Notes: a model not told the origin generated them from the letters alone. A DNA stretch of 64,000 nt from Apricaphanius iberus (GCA_028564705.1 JAPXFQ010000804.1:1736001-1800000), one strand, 5' to 3'. Shown: positions 35,163-49,135, counted from the stretch's first letter. A program made the numbers and translations.

Positions 35163-35620
35163 TTTATACCATGGTTGGGATGAAAACTCGATTCTGATTG
35201 GCTGGAGGGTGATAATGGTTAAAAATGGATAAAAAGTGATCATGTACACCTAGGAAAGGCGTCCCGTCAAATTGCCTGATGACAGTCCTAAATTATTGTG
35301 CTGGCTCAAATGACAATGGAGTCTCAACGTTATTTGCATCATCCTCTGGACACACACAAGAAGTAAGCAGTGTACTGGCCTTCTGAAATTATATTTAGTA
35401 TCACGTAACGTAAGGTGAAGCCATCATCTCACTTCCCATCACTGATAAATCGCTGCGGTCGGCTCGCTCTAACTACGTTGCTTGGCAACACCTGTATACG
35501 GGAGATATTAAATAGTGCGCTCGAGTTATATAAAAAACCTCACGATTTTAACTCTAAAATACATGAAAGTATTATTAATTGATTTAAGTATGTCCTTCTT
35601 TCATAAGTGACCGTGGTATA
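35163..35620. mobile_element. Probable MITE adjoining foldback element
   Basis: TTTATACCATGGTTGG (from about 35175) and ACCGTGGTATAAG (about 35610-35622) are imperfect inverted repeats. The left end is followed by AAAACTCGATTCTGATTGGC, a pattern seen in fish MITEs. No protein-coding content. Whether it forms one unit with the hairpin to its right is unknown. Confidence 0.45.
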
Positions 35621-35768
35621 AGCGGGATAATGCCCTTCGAGGTGTCCATTATCAGAAAATAATGAACTTCGCAGAAGCAACCGTCCTCCGCTTCACATCG
35701 GACGGTTCACGCTTACCCGTCGTCCATTATTTTCTGATAATGTACACCTCGTTGGGCATTCTCCCTTA
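35621..35768. mobile_element. Nested foldback (hairpin) element
   Basis: The left arm (35621-35664) and right arm (35723-35768) are inverted repeats of about 44 bp. An 18-bp perfect core, CATTATCAGAAAATAATG paired with CATTATTTTCTGATAATG, is followed by near-perfect pairing of ACACCTCG and GGGCATT. The roughly 58-nt loop contains a second perfect 8-bp stem, AACCGTCC (35679-35686) with GGACGGTT (35700-35707), making a cruciform-capable structure. Probably the remnant of a foldback or DNA transposon terminus. Confidence 0.75.
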
Positions 35769-38700
35769 TGTTTAGTAGTACAAAAGTAGAATTTCAGTTT
35801 AAGCAAATTTAGCACAGGTTATTGCAGCAGCACAGGAACAGTGGGAACATCTCTAACCTATTTTATTATTTTACACTCTTACATCAGTTGGCACCAAACC
35901 TGGGTTGGTGTACAATTCCAGGCCTGAAGTATTTTCTCTGTCCACCCCTGCACTGTAGTATTAAAAAGCTTAAATATATATATATATATACACGGATGGA
36001 CAGAATTTAGTAGGGGCTAGCATATGATTTTGATTGAATATATTAATCCAAATACCAAAAGATAACATTGTTATAAATATATATTAATTTTACCAACAGT
36101 AAGAAGTAATGTCGCTTTTCTGTTTCAAATAAAATCATTAAATCATTTAAACATTTCTTTTTCATTTTTTTAAATAATACCATCCCAATACCATGACACC
36201 ACTGTATTTTTACCCATATTTATCACAACGCCAGAATCATGCACCTTATAAGAATACCCATCAACTAGGTAACATGAAAAAAAATATTGTAAAGTGAGCC
36301 TGTTGTGTTAATTCTTTCATGTTCAGTGATTTCTACTTGCTGACCATGGGCAAAAGGATCGGATTGTTCACGCAATATATCTAATATGTTTTTATACATC
36401 TGGAATACCTTCCAAAAACAGAAAATCACCTCCAGCATGCAATAATTTTTTTAAATGTATTTATTTATTGCAGAATGGAGGATATTTTGGAAGTTTTCTC
36501 AAATGTTGTAAAAAGAAAAAAAAACTGAAACAGGGTTCCTAAAAGTTTCTTTAAGTTGACATTTCAGCAGGCCACAAGAAAATCTGGAGAAAAATGTAAC
36601 ATTTATTACATTTTTTTCATATAGTGAAGAGTATTTTGATCTTTGAAATTAAATACAGCACAAATTTTAAGATTTAGATGTCAAAATTTAAGACTGTTTA
36701 AAGTATTTTCTAAATATTGCAACCTGGACCTGAATGAGACTGTCATTAGATGTATAGCATTTTCATTTGAGTGTATTTTTCTTATCGCAGTCCTGGAAAC
36801 AGTTTTAATATTTTCTATTAATGACAATGATACTTGGCTTGAATCTTAAAAAGGATACTGTATATGATAAAAAATTTATTCAACAGTCCTGCCATGTTAA
36901 AGTGAGCTTTTATGCATTTGCTTCACTGCTTTTAGAGGTTATATTGCTTGTGTGCAATGTTTATTTGTCAAAGTTAATTGATGTAAGAAAACACTTTGAA
37001 GATGCACTAAATACCTCATCAAAATCTTTATGTTATCATTCAGCTCGTCTGTGCCTTTATTTTGCAACCTGTTTTGAAAGCTGAATGTTGGCTGATCTAA
37101 TTTGGCTCTCTGGACTCAGCTGTTATGGTTTAAAAAAATAATCCAATAATTAATGTAGTCAAATAGTTCTATCCGAATTACAAAAAAAATATGGAAAACA
37201 TAGAGAGGAGATTCTTATATATCTGTTGTGTCTCTTTCATGTTGCATATTTGAACATGTCACAAACTTTGAACTGAAATCTATTAAAAACATGTGGATAA
37301 TCTGATAACATGTTAAAACGACTGTAAAAGACTCCAGATCAATGCTGGCATGCCGATGAGTATCTGTGCCTTGGTTGGTGTGTGAAGATATTGATACAGA
37401 CAGAAATATTTCTTAAGTTTCTCCTGAGAAGATGTTTCACATTCTCACGAAAGTGGAAAAAGTCAGAAAGTGTTATTCTGTATCAACTGAAACTGAATCA
37501 AACCACTGTAAGAGTTTCTTGAACAGACACAAATGTACGTGCATAACCACATCACTTTGATGCATCTGCCATCACAATGGTAATATTACACAGAAGCAAA
37601 TTGAAGAACAAAAAAATTGGATCTGAGAATAAAAAAAAAGCATGGTTCATGGATCATGTCCATATTTATCTACTCTTAAGAGATTCTGTTCTTTAACTGG
37701 ATTGTAAAAACAGTGACTGCAATGACATCAATTAGCATCAACAATCCATTAGAACTAGCAGCAATAAAGACAGCATTTCTCCATAATATAAAAGCTAATA
37801 ACACCAACCAATATTAAAGTGCTAGACTGAAGTTGGATTTGGGAATGGGATTTTGTAGAGGTTTTGTCATCAGTCAGTATCTCACCTTCAGTGGATAGCA
37901 GCTTAATTGCCTTCCATTTGGAGAAACAGAGACAAATGCTATCAAAAGAGTCAAGCAAATGTCTAGAAAGTTTGGGATCAGTTCCAAAGTATTTCATTTT
38001 AATAATGCAGTCTCAACTGTGTCATAGTGGTAAATCTAAATTATATTCTATATTTTTTTAACAGTCAAACCTTTAAATAAGACAATTTACATATAATTGT
38101 TTGGTTATTTCCTATGAATATTTTGGTGGTCCATGGTCCGTTACATCTAAAAATGAAAACATATATTAACAAAAGAACTGATGATTATAGAAATGTAGGA
38201 ACAGTTATGTTTGCAATTCATATAGGACAAAGATTTAAATCAATATACTATTAAAAAAATGTCTTGAACCCTGAAGCTAAGACCTTAAGGAGTGAAATGT
38301 TATTTTATTTCACAGTTTCAGACCAAATGCAATATTTGTTGCAGCTCATGGTTAAGATCATTACTAGTGAGTAAGCAACGTGTTTTTAGCCTATAGTACA
38401 CAAGCACTGGCATCTATGTAAATTGGCAATTCAAAGCAACAGTAAAGAAGGATAAAAGTGCAAAAACTATTTTTTAACAAGTGCCAGGCTTACTGGCCTT
38501 TGCATTTAATGTATGTTAAAAACTAATTTCTGGATCTCCAAATTGTCTGTTCACACAGCTGTCTACAGCAGGTTAGAAACTGACCACATTGTACACCCTA
38601 CAAAACCTCATTTCAGATTTAAAACTCAGATAAATCTTTTTAATGAGAAAACCATACCTCAATGTATATTACTGCAAGAAGACTGGTAATTAAAGACCAC

Positions 38701-40029
38701 ATTAGGATATTGACATATATTCCTCTATAAAAATCGGAATTTTTACATAGAGGTTGAATCTGCATTTACTCCCATTATGTATCACCTTTTAATGTATTCA
38801 TTTTTAATACAAGATGTTCCATAAAGGCCCCAGACAGCAAGACAATAAACTAGTACTGAGTCGTGGGGGAGTATGTTTTATAATAAGCTGTGGGAGCAAG
38901 GGGGCTCCCTTTAAACTTCAACCTACAACTCCCAAGCATCACATCTCTGGATGAGGTTTTATTGAGGGACAAAATAGTTCCACTGGTGGTCTGGATGCTT
39001 AGCCACAATGTCTAGAGTTGGAGAGGGGAAAGCAGAGAGGGGCTAATTAAAATTTCAGAGGTACCAGCTGGGTTTCTGATCCCAAACCCCACACCCAAGC
39101 ACCCCTCCCAGTGTCCTCATGTAGGGATTGAGACACATTCACCTTGATTTCTTCATTTATTAACCTTGACAGAGGCAAATCTTTATAAACCCTCACAGTG
39201 CCAAAAAGCATGGATGATGGGAATATTGTGCAAACATACATTAAATGTTATGCCCCCCCCCCCCCCCACACACACACACACATATATATATGTATGTACA
39301 CGTGCACACAAACACACACACACCCAGTAGGCCCAGACAAGGCCGTCTTTTAATGAATGGCCTAATGAGCAAAGGAAGATACAACAAAGGCGTCTGGGAG
39401 AACTGTTTGTAGTGAAATGATCAAATACTTCTGGAAACGATATCCTTAGCTGAATGATAAGCATGCAGGAATATGAAATCAGGTTCGTTTTCGCCAAATT
39501 GAGGCATCATTTTGCCACCAGGGCACCTTTCAATGACAGGCAGATAAACTGGAAAACTCAATCTTCCTAATATATCTGTCACCCAATATGCTGTTTGTGT
39601 ATCATTTTAGTGTCACTTAGCATTTAAATTACATTTTGTGCTTGATTGCCATTTTAGGGCTTTTCTGTTTATGCAGAGAAAATGAGAGAAAGGAAAAGGA
39701 GGAATATGCCGTGTTTACGTCTATACGTGTACCAGTGAGTGGTGTCGGCGGTGTTCCCCAAAGAGTTGCTAAATTGAGGGCTGCATCTCCATTTGGCCTA
39801 CCGGATGATGACCTTGCGGCCTTATCTGTGTCTGCTCTCTTACTGATTAATGAAGACTTCAGGGCCAGGCAGACAAATTTTAAAAAATTGTTGCTCTGTG
39901 AATGAAAGGTACATTTTGTGTTTTGTTTTACTTTAACAAAAAATTGACCCAACAAAGCCTGCTGAAACTTTCCAAATTTTTGTTTCAATTGTGAAATTCA
40001 ATGTATTCAGTTCACTAAGACTTTATGTA
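35769..40029. other. No gene recognised
   Basis: Long AT-rich stretch. Frames at 39636-39905 (plus) and 39629-39988 (minus) overlap on opposite strands over repeat-free, GC-richer sequence (39730-39900), which looks more like conserved non-coding DNA than an exon. A similar block lies at 38820-39140. Confidence 0.5.
39252..39326. repeat. Poly-C / (CA)n / (TA)n compound repeat
   Basis: A run of C is followed by (CA)n, (TA)n, then further CA-rich sequence. Confidence 0.95.
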
Positions 40030-41460
40030 ACAGAACAACTACAATGTACGGCACAATTTGAACACGATAAGCAACTAAATAAAAGGTAGCATGCATTTGT
40101 ATTAGCCCCCCTGATTAACTACTTTGTAGAACCCTCTTGTACTGTAAATTCCATTTCAATTCGTTTGGTGTTTGCCTCTAAGAGCTGTGTAAGCTTGAGC
40201 AACATTAAATCATATGCCTTGGCCATAGACCTGCTAAAAATAATTGCATTACAAACAATATCTACAGAATATATCCAATAGTACTGATATAGCTAGGACT
40301 ACATATTCACAGCATATTCCGCATTTATGACATAGACACTGAAAGTTGTTTCCGTTTCTTTAAAAAGCAAGTTAAATTTGGTCAAATATGAAGGAGAAAA
40401 ATGGGAAAACTAAGTTCATTGTCACCCTACTGGGAAAATTCAGGTGTACCAGCAGCAAAAAGGACAAGCAAGTCAAAGCATTTGGATTCGGATAAAGCTA
40501 AAGATATAAAAACATAAAGTTAGAGTAGGAGACTGTACCGAACAAGAAAAATCTGAGAATATGGATTTTCATGTTTTTACAGATTGTCAATTTAATGTAG
40601 GTCTGAACTTTGACTAGGCCATTTTGAAAAATGAATGTGGGAGCATTTAGTCAACTATGAGATCCAGAATGCTGAGTCCAAAACCGTTCATTAATTAAAT
40701 CACTACAACTGATGTGGACCGAATATCTCCTCCCACTGGCACATGGATGTCTTGTTCAGTTGAATGGGTGAGACATTCCAGTCCCATTCAGAAAAGCTAT
40801 GGTTTTAGTAATAAAACTATCATTGATTATTCTGTCATACCTATTATTCTGTATAACTAATGCAGAGTCAACACAAGCCCTAAGGTGATGTGTAATTATA
40901 ACAAATTTGAAGGAACTTTAACTTAGAAAGACTTTATTTGTCTCTGAGTTTTTAAGGAAGATAAGAGGAGAAAGTGCTCTATTTAACATTATCTGTTTAC
41001 ACTGTGAAACTGAATTATAGTCCATTCATAGTCATAGAGAGTTTAAAAAAAAGGAAAAACGTTTAAGAAATAAACCAAGAGCATTAACCTAACTCACTAT
41101 GGGATTTACTTCTTATAAATAATGTACAATAACAGACAAGAATGATTTAAAATCAATAGAGTATAATAGAATTACAACTTGCTGAGCATTCATTTTCCAC
41201 AAGTTCATAATGAATGAAAATGCACAGCCTCCCTTCTAGAACGTTTCTTAGCATATATTTGTACCCTGGTAACTTATGTTTAATCTGGTAAATGGGTTTC
41301 TGGTTCAGGCTTTTAATTGAAAAAAAAAAAGATGGAAACCATATTTTTATTTAACTCCACATTTCTGCACTACTTTGTGTTGGTCTTACATAAAATCCAA
41401 TAAAATTAACTGCCATCTGTAGTCATAAGGTAACAAAATATTAAAGATGGTTGGTATGAG
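40030..41460 (-). mobile_element. Tc1-like element relic, about 1.4 kb
   Basis: The left end (40080-40140: GCATGCATTTGTATTAGCCCCCCTG, then ACTTTGTAGAACCC) and right end (41365-41455: CACTACTTTGTGTTGGTCTTACATAAAATCC...AAGGTAACAAAAT) resemble the two ends of a Tc1 family. A minus-strand WPSQSSDL block at about 40590-40625 matches the SPDLNPIE motif region. The 1.4-kb spacing fits one Tc1 element, but the interior is so decayed that two fragments cannot be excluded. Confidence 0.6.
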
Positions 41461-42965
41461 TTGTTTTGCAAGGCAGTAGATTCCCCATAATAAAGCAAGT
41501 TTGCTCACACATACTGTACATACACAGCTTCACATACACAAAAAAAACATGCACACATTCCTTCCATGATAGTGCTTAAATTCTCATCAGCTTGGGAAAG
41601 AAATTGGTTGTGACAGTGTGTCCTGCGAACGTCTCCTGCTTCAGAGTAGCTTCCCTCTCACAGAACAAGCTTCTTTAATAAAAACATCACAGTCGATATC
41701 AGATACCCCCAAGTGAAACCCTTTAAGAAAACACCCCCGCCCAAAGGCAAACGTTTAGTCAATTGTGCATGAGAGAAAACAGAAGAAATCTTTACAAAGA
41801 CGCTCACACAAAAAAGAGAGCAACATTTCAGAGAAAGAGCAGACAACAAAAGAGAGCCAGGGTAATGTTAGTTAGATTTTGCAGCGACATGTTTGTTTTT
41901 CACATCGGTGTGGAAATTTGTATGTGTTTGCTTGTCACCACAGAAATGTCTGACCTTCAACAACGTTCTGAAGTTAGGTGAAGCTGTCTTTCTTCTTCAC
42001 TTGAATTGTTGTGACATTTAATAGTCCCCACAGGTCGAAGAGGGTAACAAACACCAAATAAAGGCTTTCAGAGGCCTAGAAAAAGGACAAATCTTACTCT
42101 GAATGCCTGACTGAAGTAATCTGTGTGTGGATGTGTGGCACTTTATTATACACCAAGATTGGTCAGCCATTCAAATAATTGTTTTGACCTTGCTTGAATT
42201 TTCCACACTCTTCCACTTTTAATATCTCTTGTACATGTGTCTCCTCTTATGAGGCTTTCCCTCTGATTCATGACAAGTACATATTGGTAACAGAGAGGTG
42301 AAAAGACGAAGGGGTAGGATGGAGCTCAAGGTGTGCCATGGACTCCGAAACATCAATGCTGTTACCACTGGCCATGGTAATGGATCCCTGTCTCTGGAGT
42401 TTTAAATGATTCAGACATTTGTCCTTGCTATTTCTGTGGTGGCCAAAAAAGTTCCCTGTCTTCTCTCTTATCTCCAACCATCTTTCCTAATCTTCTCTTC
42501 ATTTGTCAACCTACAATGGCAGCCGCTACTGGCTGGTAGATGTAAACATAACGTCATTGACATGTCCGTTTTTAATGTACATTTTATTATAGTTCAATTC
42601 AAATATAATTTTTGTAAGGAAATGTTGTACTTTCATTCTTGACCTCTCTTAAGACCCGTGAATGTATTATTTTTTAAATGTTGCTTTTTATGAACGAGTT
42701 CCATATACAACCTTTAATCTCTTAAATTTTTTCTGAGAGTATAAATGCCTTCTTTTTTTCTAAATGGATAAATATCACATTTGATAATGTTTCTATATAA
42801 TATAAATCAACCTTTAGCAGACCTTTTTATGGTATATTACATTTTACATTATTAAAACATAACCAATAAATATGCATGGATTTAAAACTGAATAAATGCC
42901 CATATAATAATTTAGGACTGAGGGCAAACAGTTCCAGTTTGGCTTACAAGGGTACATTGTTATTT

Positions 42966-43040
42966 TCCACTTATCGGTATCGAGGTTAAATGCTCAAAAT
43001 ATTGTGATATTAATTTTAGCTCATATCGCCCAGCCCTAAT
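42966..43040. mobile_element. Terminal relic of GGGCTGGGCGATAT-type transposon
   Basis: TATCGGTATCGAGG..., AATATTGTGATATTAATTTT and the final CATATCGCCCAGCCCTAAT match, in complement, the terminus of a fish DNA transposon family. The partner terminus was not found nearby. Confidence 0.45.
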
Positions 43041-45768
43041 ATAGGCTGATTGCGACTATAAAGTCCTCCTGAATGGCTTCAAGTAGCTTCAAATTTGTCT
43101 GGGTGACTAAATAAATCCAATATTTGCTAAATAAATATGGTCTAGGTGAAAAAAAAAAAAAAAAACTTGTCCTTGAAGATTAATCTCAAAACCAAAACGT
43201 AGAGCGAAGAGATTTTTGATTTGACTGAAACAGTCTTTCCTTAAAACTTCAAAGGCTTAGAGGTAAAATGTGCTGCTTTTAGTTTTTTTCAGCTCCAGAG
43301 TCCCACTTGTTCCACTGAATCAAGCAGGAGAGCTAATAAAAAGAAAACCAAGGGATATAAGAAGCTATACAGCAGCACAAAAGTTCAGTAAAACTCCAGA
43401 TTCTTAATGGCCAAAAGACTACAGGAGCCTGCAGTAAATGCGTCAATACACAAATCGAGGTCAAGCAGAGCTGAACTGTTGGCCATCTCAGACGGACCAG
43501 ACAGTGCAGAGTTTGTATCCCACTAAGTTGAGTTCTGGCCTCAGTGCAGGGCCACTGGAGGATGCTATGTATCCACAGCACGCTTTGCAACCCAAGGCCT
43601 CATTAGGGATACAAAGAGGCTCTGACTTCTATCACTTGTGAGCTTTTTATTTCTGGCATAATCTCTTAGTAGATATTTCTTACATCCAATAATGAGCAAG
43701 TTATTACTGCACACAACAGAGAGTAGGAGAAGTGAGGAGAATAGGGAAAAAAGACAGACAGAAGATGGATATAGAGGAGGAAAACAAACTACTGAATTTA
43801 AAACAAAAAGGCAGGGATTTCTGAATGTTTTTTTTAAACATTAGCCTCCCAGCCCACTGCCAATTTGGGTTGGTTAAGGGAGGAGGGCTCCTAATAAAAA
43901 CATAAATGATTGCATAAATAAACAAAGGACAAGACTGACATAGCAGAGTCAACACCTTAAGCACAGCAGGACAAGTTATCCGTCCTTTCTCACTGCTGTC
44001 TGTGCTGATTGATACGAAGGAGGGGAATCAAACACTGGGGAATGGCAGCACTCAGGAAGATGCAGTGTTAGATAGCGGAGAAGGCCAGAGATTGGAGGTG
44101 ATGGAAGAATCGAGGATGAAGGTGTAAAGTGGGAACAGATCAAGAAGTTCAGACCCCTGCTGTCAGCCAGTCAGTTCTATGAAATGACCCTCTAACTACA
44201 GGGCTGAGTCAGATGTTAAAGCCCCCAGAGTCAAGGAGGATTCACTCATTCTCATCCCCCACCCTTTCCTTTTCCTCTCCTTTTCCATTCACCTCTCTCG
44301 AGCAATCTTTCTCACCCTCTCCCTCCTTTATCTTCTCTCCTCTATGCCTCATCCCGAAGAGAAGGAAGAGGAGGAGCAGGGCCAAGCACCATTAATCTCC
44401 CATCTAATAACACTGGTAATGTTACACATTATTGGAAAGAGATGGGCAAAATGAACCAATAAGTTATCTGATATGGGCCTCCCTTCTCCATGCGTGCACT
44501 CCAATCCCAAGGACATTTAGGCAAAAGAAGAGACACAGATGCAGTGACAGGACACGACAGAGAGGAGGGATTGGTGGGAGAGAAGAAGGGAGAAGGAGAA
44601 TTAGCGACAGGAAGGGAAAAAAAGATGGACAATGTGAAATATTTCCTGTTATCGACCCCTTTACCAGGGACATGCATAGATTTCTGTATGTGGAAGATAA
44701 GTGTCTTTGATAAAGTAGGTTAGCATTGATTAATCCATGAAATCTGGTGCCGTGGACTTAAAGTTAATGAGCAAGGTTTTCTATTTTCTCTCCAATCTCT
44801 CATGACAAACATTCCCCACACAGCTGGAGTATCCCATGCCAGTAGCAACGTCCCCCCACCCATTTCCCCTCCCACAGCGACTCTACTTGCCTGTTATTTT
44901 GGGCAAAGATGGCCAATCAATGAAGTTGACATTTGTTACAATGAAGGATTCACAGTGCAATCACCGCATAAGAGCTGTAAGTGCCTGCTAGGTGCATATA
45001 GAGAGGGTGAAAAGGTCACAGCTAATCTAAAGGGAACAGGAGTTATTTATCCATACACACCCGAATAAAAAGGAGATGAAAGACAAAATCTATATATACA
45101 GCCCCTGTGGGGTTATGAAGGCGTTATGCGCACACACAACGTGCACACAAACACATTGCACTGCATCTGCTGCAAAAGTAATTTGCCTGCCTGTTTCAAT
45201 TGGTAATAAATGTGGTGCATCAAGTGACCCGTCTTGCTGCTCCGTAACTGAGTTTTGTAGCAGTGTTCAACAACTCCAGGAGGAGGAATAACAACACAGA
45301 CAACCCCCCCAACCCAACCAAGTCGGACCCAGGATGAGGTTACAGTGGCGGCAGCACTGTCTCAAACATCCATCTGCATCATCAGGACTGCGTGCTCATG
45401 TGCTACTTTTAATATGCTGTGACAGTCCTTTTTTATCGCACAGGCATAGTGAAGGAAAGCAAAGCAAACAGCACGCCGCCTGTACGCATCAGTCACATTT
45501 AGAAACAACCTTGAAACGAATAGCGGCGTGGATGCATCCTCAGGCATAGAGCGCCTGGAGAGAGAAATCAAGGGAAACAGACAGTCAAGGCATCACAGGC
45601 GAGGAGAAAAAAAAACAAAAAAAAACATCCAGTTTTCTTTCTTTCTCACTTGCTGACTGTACATCAACACGTCTATAGCGCACACTCTTTCACATTCTGT
45701 TCTCTCCTCCTCTCACTCACATTAATCCATCTCCCTCTCTTCCTCTCTGCTCTAAATCATCTTTCTCT

Positions 45769-45800
45769 TCCTCCACCTCAGCAGCAGCTGAGGTGGAGGA
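45769..45800. other. Perfect 14-bp hairpin
   Basis: TCCTCCACCTCAGC (45769-45782), loop AGCA, then GCTGAGGTGGAGGA (45787-45800). It lies at the switch between a pyrimidine-rich and a purine-rich stretch. Function unknown. Confidence 0.85.
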
Positions 45801-46974
45801 GGTAGAGTGGATGTCATAATATTTGGCAGCCATCTCTAGTTCCAGTGTAGCATTTTAACCTCCGCGGTTATTACACATATACAGGTTTGTCTTACATCCC
45901 ACCAGGCTTTAGCCTTGAAACCTTTCTCTCTTTTTTTTTCTTTCTCCCACTCTCTGCCTATTTCCATTCATCACATCATTATCCTTTCGGAGAGGATGCG
46001 CAAACAACAAGCTTCACCCATCCCTCATTGCTCAGCGCTTTTTGAATGGCTGAAGCAACACTCCACATACAGCGAGCCCCTAATCCACCCAAGAGCAGAT
46101 TGGAGTAAAGCAGAGGGCTCACCTTTTCACCTTCTCCCTGCAGCCAGTGGAGCAAGGATTGTCGAGTAGAAATATATTCATTTTAAGCTGGCCTGCTCTG
46201 AATATATGTATTATATCCAAACACATGCACATAAATAAACATGCTGCCCTCCCCAGTCCCTCTTACAAACACAAGCACACACAAACACACACCGATGTTG
46301 TAGTAGCTAATTATCTAAGATCTTCCTTCAGCATTGGCATGTGAGTTAATCACGACAACTGAAAGACCTCTTTGCCCCAGGAACCGAGTCCACAACGCAA
46401 ACACATGCGTCGCATCTTTACCCTCAAAATTAAAAAGAACTGGAGATTAGTCTAGGAACAGTGGACAGTCCCAAAGAGGTGTTGATAGAGTGTATAAATC
46501 AGATGTCACAGAAAGATCTAATAGTGTCAGAAGGGCTTATATGGTGAGTAGAGTGCTGCGTCCAGAGAGTGCATACTCAATATAGCAAAAACAAGTGTAA
46601 TATGCATAAGTTTTGTCTGTGTAAATATCTGCAAGTATAATTACTGGTTAATAATGTTCTAATGAGCTCTCCTTGTATAAACTTAATTAAGTTAATATCA
46701 CAAGACCCACAGACAGGAATTTTGGAATTTGACTGTATTTTTTTTTTCCATTTACCAAGTGACATTAAACGACATTATGGTTGAGATAGGAGTTTCTTCA
46801 GGACAGCCTAAACATGGAGCAACAAAAATGGGTTAGCTAACTTAATAAAGCTGCTATAATATTCTGACAATGCTTTGCCAATTATATGCATAGTCCTACT
46901 AACCACATCTAAAATAATATACTCCTTTACAGAAATAAAATAATCTGTAAAAAAAAAACAACGTTCTCCTGGCA

Positions 46975-47108
46975 ATATTTACCTCGGCCAAGGACATTTT
47001 GTTTTCGCCACGGTCAGTCTGTGGTCTGTAAGCAACAAACAGAGGTAGGGGGACTTAGCTGCCTTGGCAGAGGTCTGCGTTCTACTACTGCTGTGCTTTT
47101 CTAGTTTT
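46975..47108. mobile_element. Relic of CCTCGGCCAAGG inverted-repeat family
   Basis: ACCTCGGCCAAGGACATTTTGTTTTCGCCA at the left and GCCTTGGCAGAGGTCTGCG...GCTTTTCTAGTT at the right match the two ends of a widespread fish/vertebrate repeat (CTCCGCCAAGGAGGTTATGTTTTCG... ending CCTTGGCGGAGGTCTGCGCTC). Only about 130 bp remain, so the copy is internally deleted. A related right end may occur at 52055-52095. Confidence 0.55.
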
Positions 47109-47189
47109 TATAAAGGACAGTTTGCTCAACTGCTAGGCTAACACAATCATATTTCTCGTGAGCTTTAGTTTAAGATGTCTTTAAATATT

Positions 47190-47290
47190 CAATTGGCTCC
47201 CAGTTACTTATCTGCATACTAAATTTAGAATAAAAGTTATTCTTCTGCTTTATAAACACAACCTTTTGGGCCACAGCTGTTTGAAACAGC
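47190..47290 (+). mobile_element. Short L2-like LINE relic
   Basis: TGGCTCCCAGTTACTTAT...TTTAGAATAAAAGTTATTCTTCTGCTTTATAAA resembles the intact LINE at about 24453-24515, which encodes [20 protein letters not shown]. Only about 75 bp are convincing. It is strongly diverged and non-coding. Confidence 0.4.
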
Positions 47291-47776
47291 ATATGAAACA
47301 GTAGAATCCACAGCAGCCAATCTAGTCTCTCTTTCATTGTGACAATTACTGTAAAAGGTGAAATACACTATGGAATAAAACAAGGTGCATGCCCTATAAT
47401 AAAGTTTTGGAAGCCAGGCAATGTCATTATGTCATTTTCATCAGCTCCCTGTTTTCAATGATTCACTTAAAATTAACAGCATAAATGTGAGAAGATTAAG
47501 TTCAGTGTAATCAAAAGTATAATTTGATATTCAAATACTCAGTAACATGAAATTAAAACAGAACTGCTATAAAAAATTTCGAGAATTCCCTCCAACAGGT
47601 GGTGAATACAAAGTGACTGCATTGCTTTTTATCATATTTCTAAGCATCTGAAAGGACACTTATAATAAAAAAGAGAAAAAACGGCAACATCTTTTCCTCT
47701 TAAATTTGTGGATTTAATTTTGTTCCACTGGATTAAGGAACACACAAGAGAACTGTTGCCACTGTTCTGGTTATAA

Positions 47777-47822
47777 CACACACACACACACACGCACACA
47801 CCCAAACACACACACTCACACA
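47777..47822. repeat. (CA)n microsatellite
   Basis: Interrupted (CA)n with single G, C and T interruptions. A second shorter run lies at 47967-47982. Confidence 0.95.
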
Positions 47823-49083
47823 TATTTACAGAAAATCAAATCTCCTTTCTGCCCCATTAAAACCTGTTCTCCTCTCTTGTGTCCTATTATCACAGATCCT
47901 CCTATCCTTTTCTATGTATCATCAAAAGATTTGTGCTGCAGTGCATAAGACTCTAACTATCCATAAACACACACACACACACTTCTTAGCATAATTCTTC
48001 GTTTTAGTTTATCACAACACACCATTGACACAGTTAGCCAGCTAAGCAACCAAGGACCCAAAGAGTGAGTTGAGGAGATGGACAATGTATGATTTAAGTA
48101 TCATGTTTTATTAGTAAAACAGCCAACATAAAGGCATACTGATATAGGACCCGAGATTATGCAGTATTAAATATGTCAATCAATTCTAAATGTAAATGGA
48201 ATTCTGATTGATTTTACATTTCAAAAACCCTTTAAATCTTTCAAAGTGTGAATTACTTTCTCTTTGATCTGTGTTTGGCTGTGCAGCGCACACCATACAA
48301 AAGAAGAGTGTAATAATAAAATACAACAATCATTGTTATGGCTAAGGCACCACGTAGGCAGGAACCATGATATTTTAGAAAGTCTGAACCACTTGAGTTC
48401 ACAAGTGCACGGCTATAGCAGTAGTTAAATTTATAATTTTCCCCATCTGCCCTATGCATACTTATGCACACTGTGTTTCAGCCTGACAACTGATTTGACA
48501 GAGGAACCAAGCACAGAACATGATGTCCTGTAGGCTGACCACCCCAGGCATAAATATTTATGTGAAAGCCTTGAGGCCAAGGAGGGTCATTATAACCTTG
48601 TGTAGACCCAAGTGCAGCATCTTCAAATCAGAAGTCTTCTTCCTCCTCATAATTGCCCTCACACTTACTGCTGCAGGCATAATTTTTAATGTTCAGAGAC
48701 AAAACAGAGAAAATTGAAGAAAAGGGAGAAAACACTGTGTGAAAAGAGAAGCAGAGGCTTAGAAAGGGAAGGGTGTAGAGCAAGAAAAGAGGGGATATGG
48801 TTGGGGTGAGGAGGGTGAGTATGGATGATAATGAAGAATGAGTCCATGGAGTTGGTCTGAAAGACAGAGCTGGATGCAGAAAGCAGCTTACTCACAGTCC
48901 TGGTGAATCATTGTGCCCTGCCCGATAAGCTCTGACTCACGAAAAGAAGCGGAAAAGAGAGGGGAACAGGTGGAAAACTATCTGAAAGCCTGTTTGCATG
49001 TATGTGCCAGTATGTCCACAGCATGTGATTCGGACTACTCTCTGAAAAGATTGCACATACTTGTCTTTGCATTGCAAGTGAAT

Positions 49084-49135
49084 ATGTGTGTATGTGTGTG
49101 TGTGGGTGTGTGTGTGTGTGTGTAGGTGTGTGTTT
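49084..49135. repeat. (GT)n microsatellite
   Basis: Interrupted (GT)n with GGGTGT and TAGGTG variants. Confidence 0.95.

Larger units (their letters stand above)
41461..46974. other. No gene recognised apart from listed relics
   Basis: Contains an A run (43149-43165), purine/pyrimidine-biased blocks (43720-43790, 44240-44380, 44520-44640) that generate Ser/Arg-rich spurious frames, and the hairpin at 45769. No exon supported. Confidence 0.5.

Noticed and set aside
39629..39988. Opposing 119- and 89-codon frames
   Set aside because: Open on both strands over the same bases with no motif; more likely GC-richer non-coding sequence.
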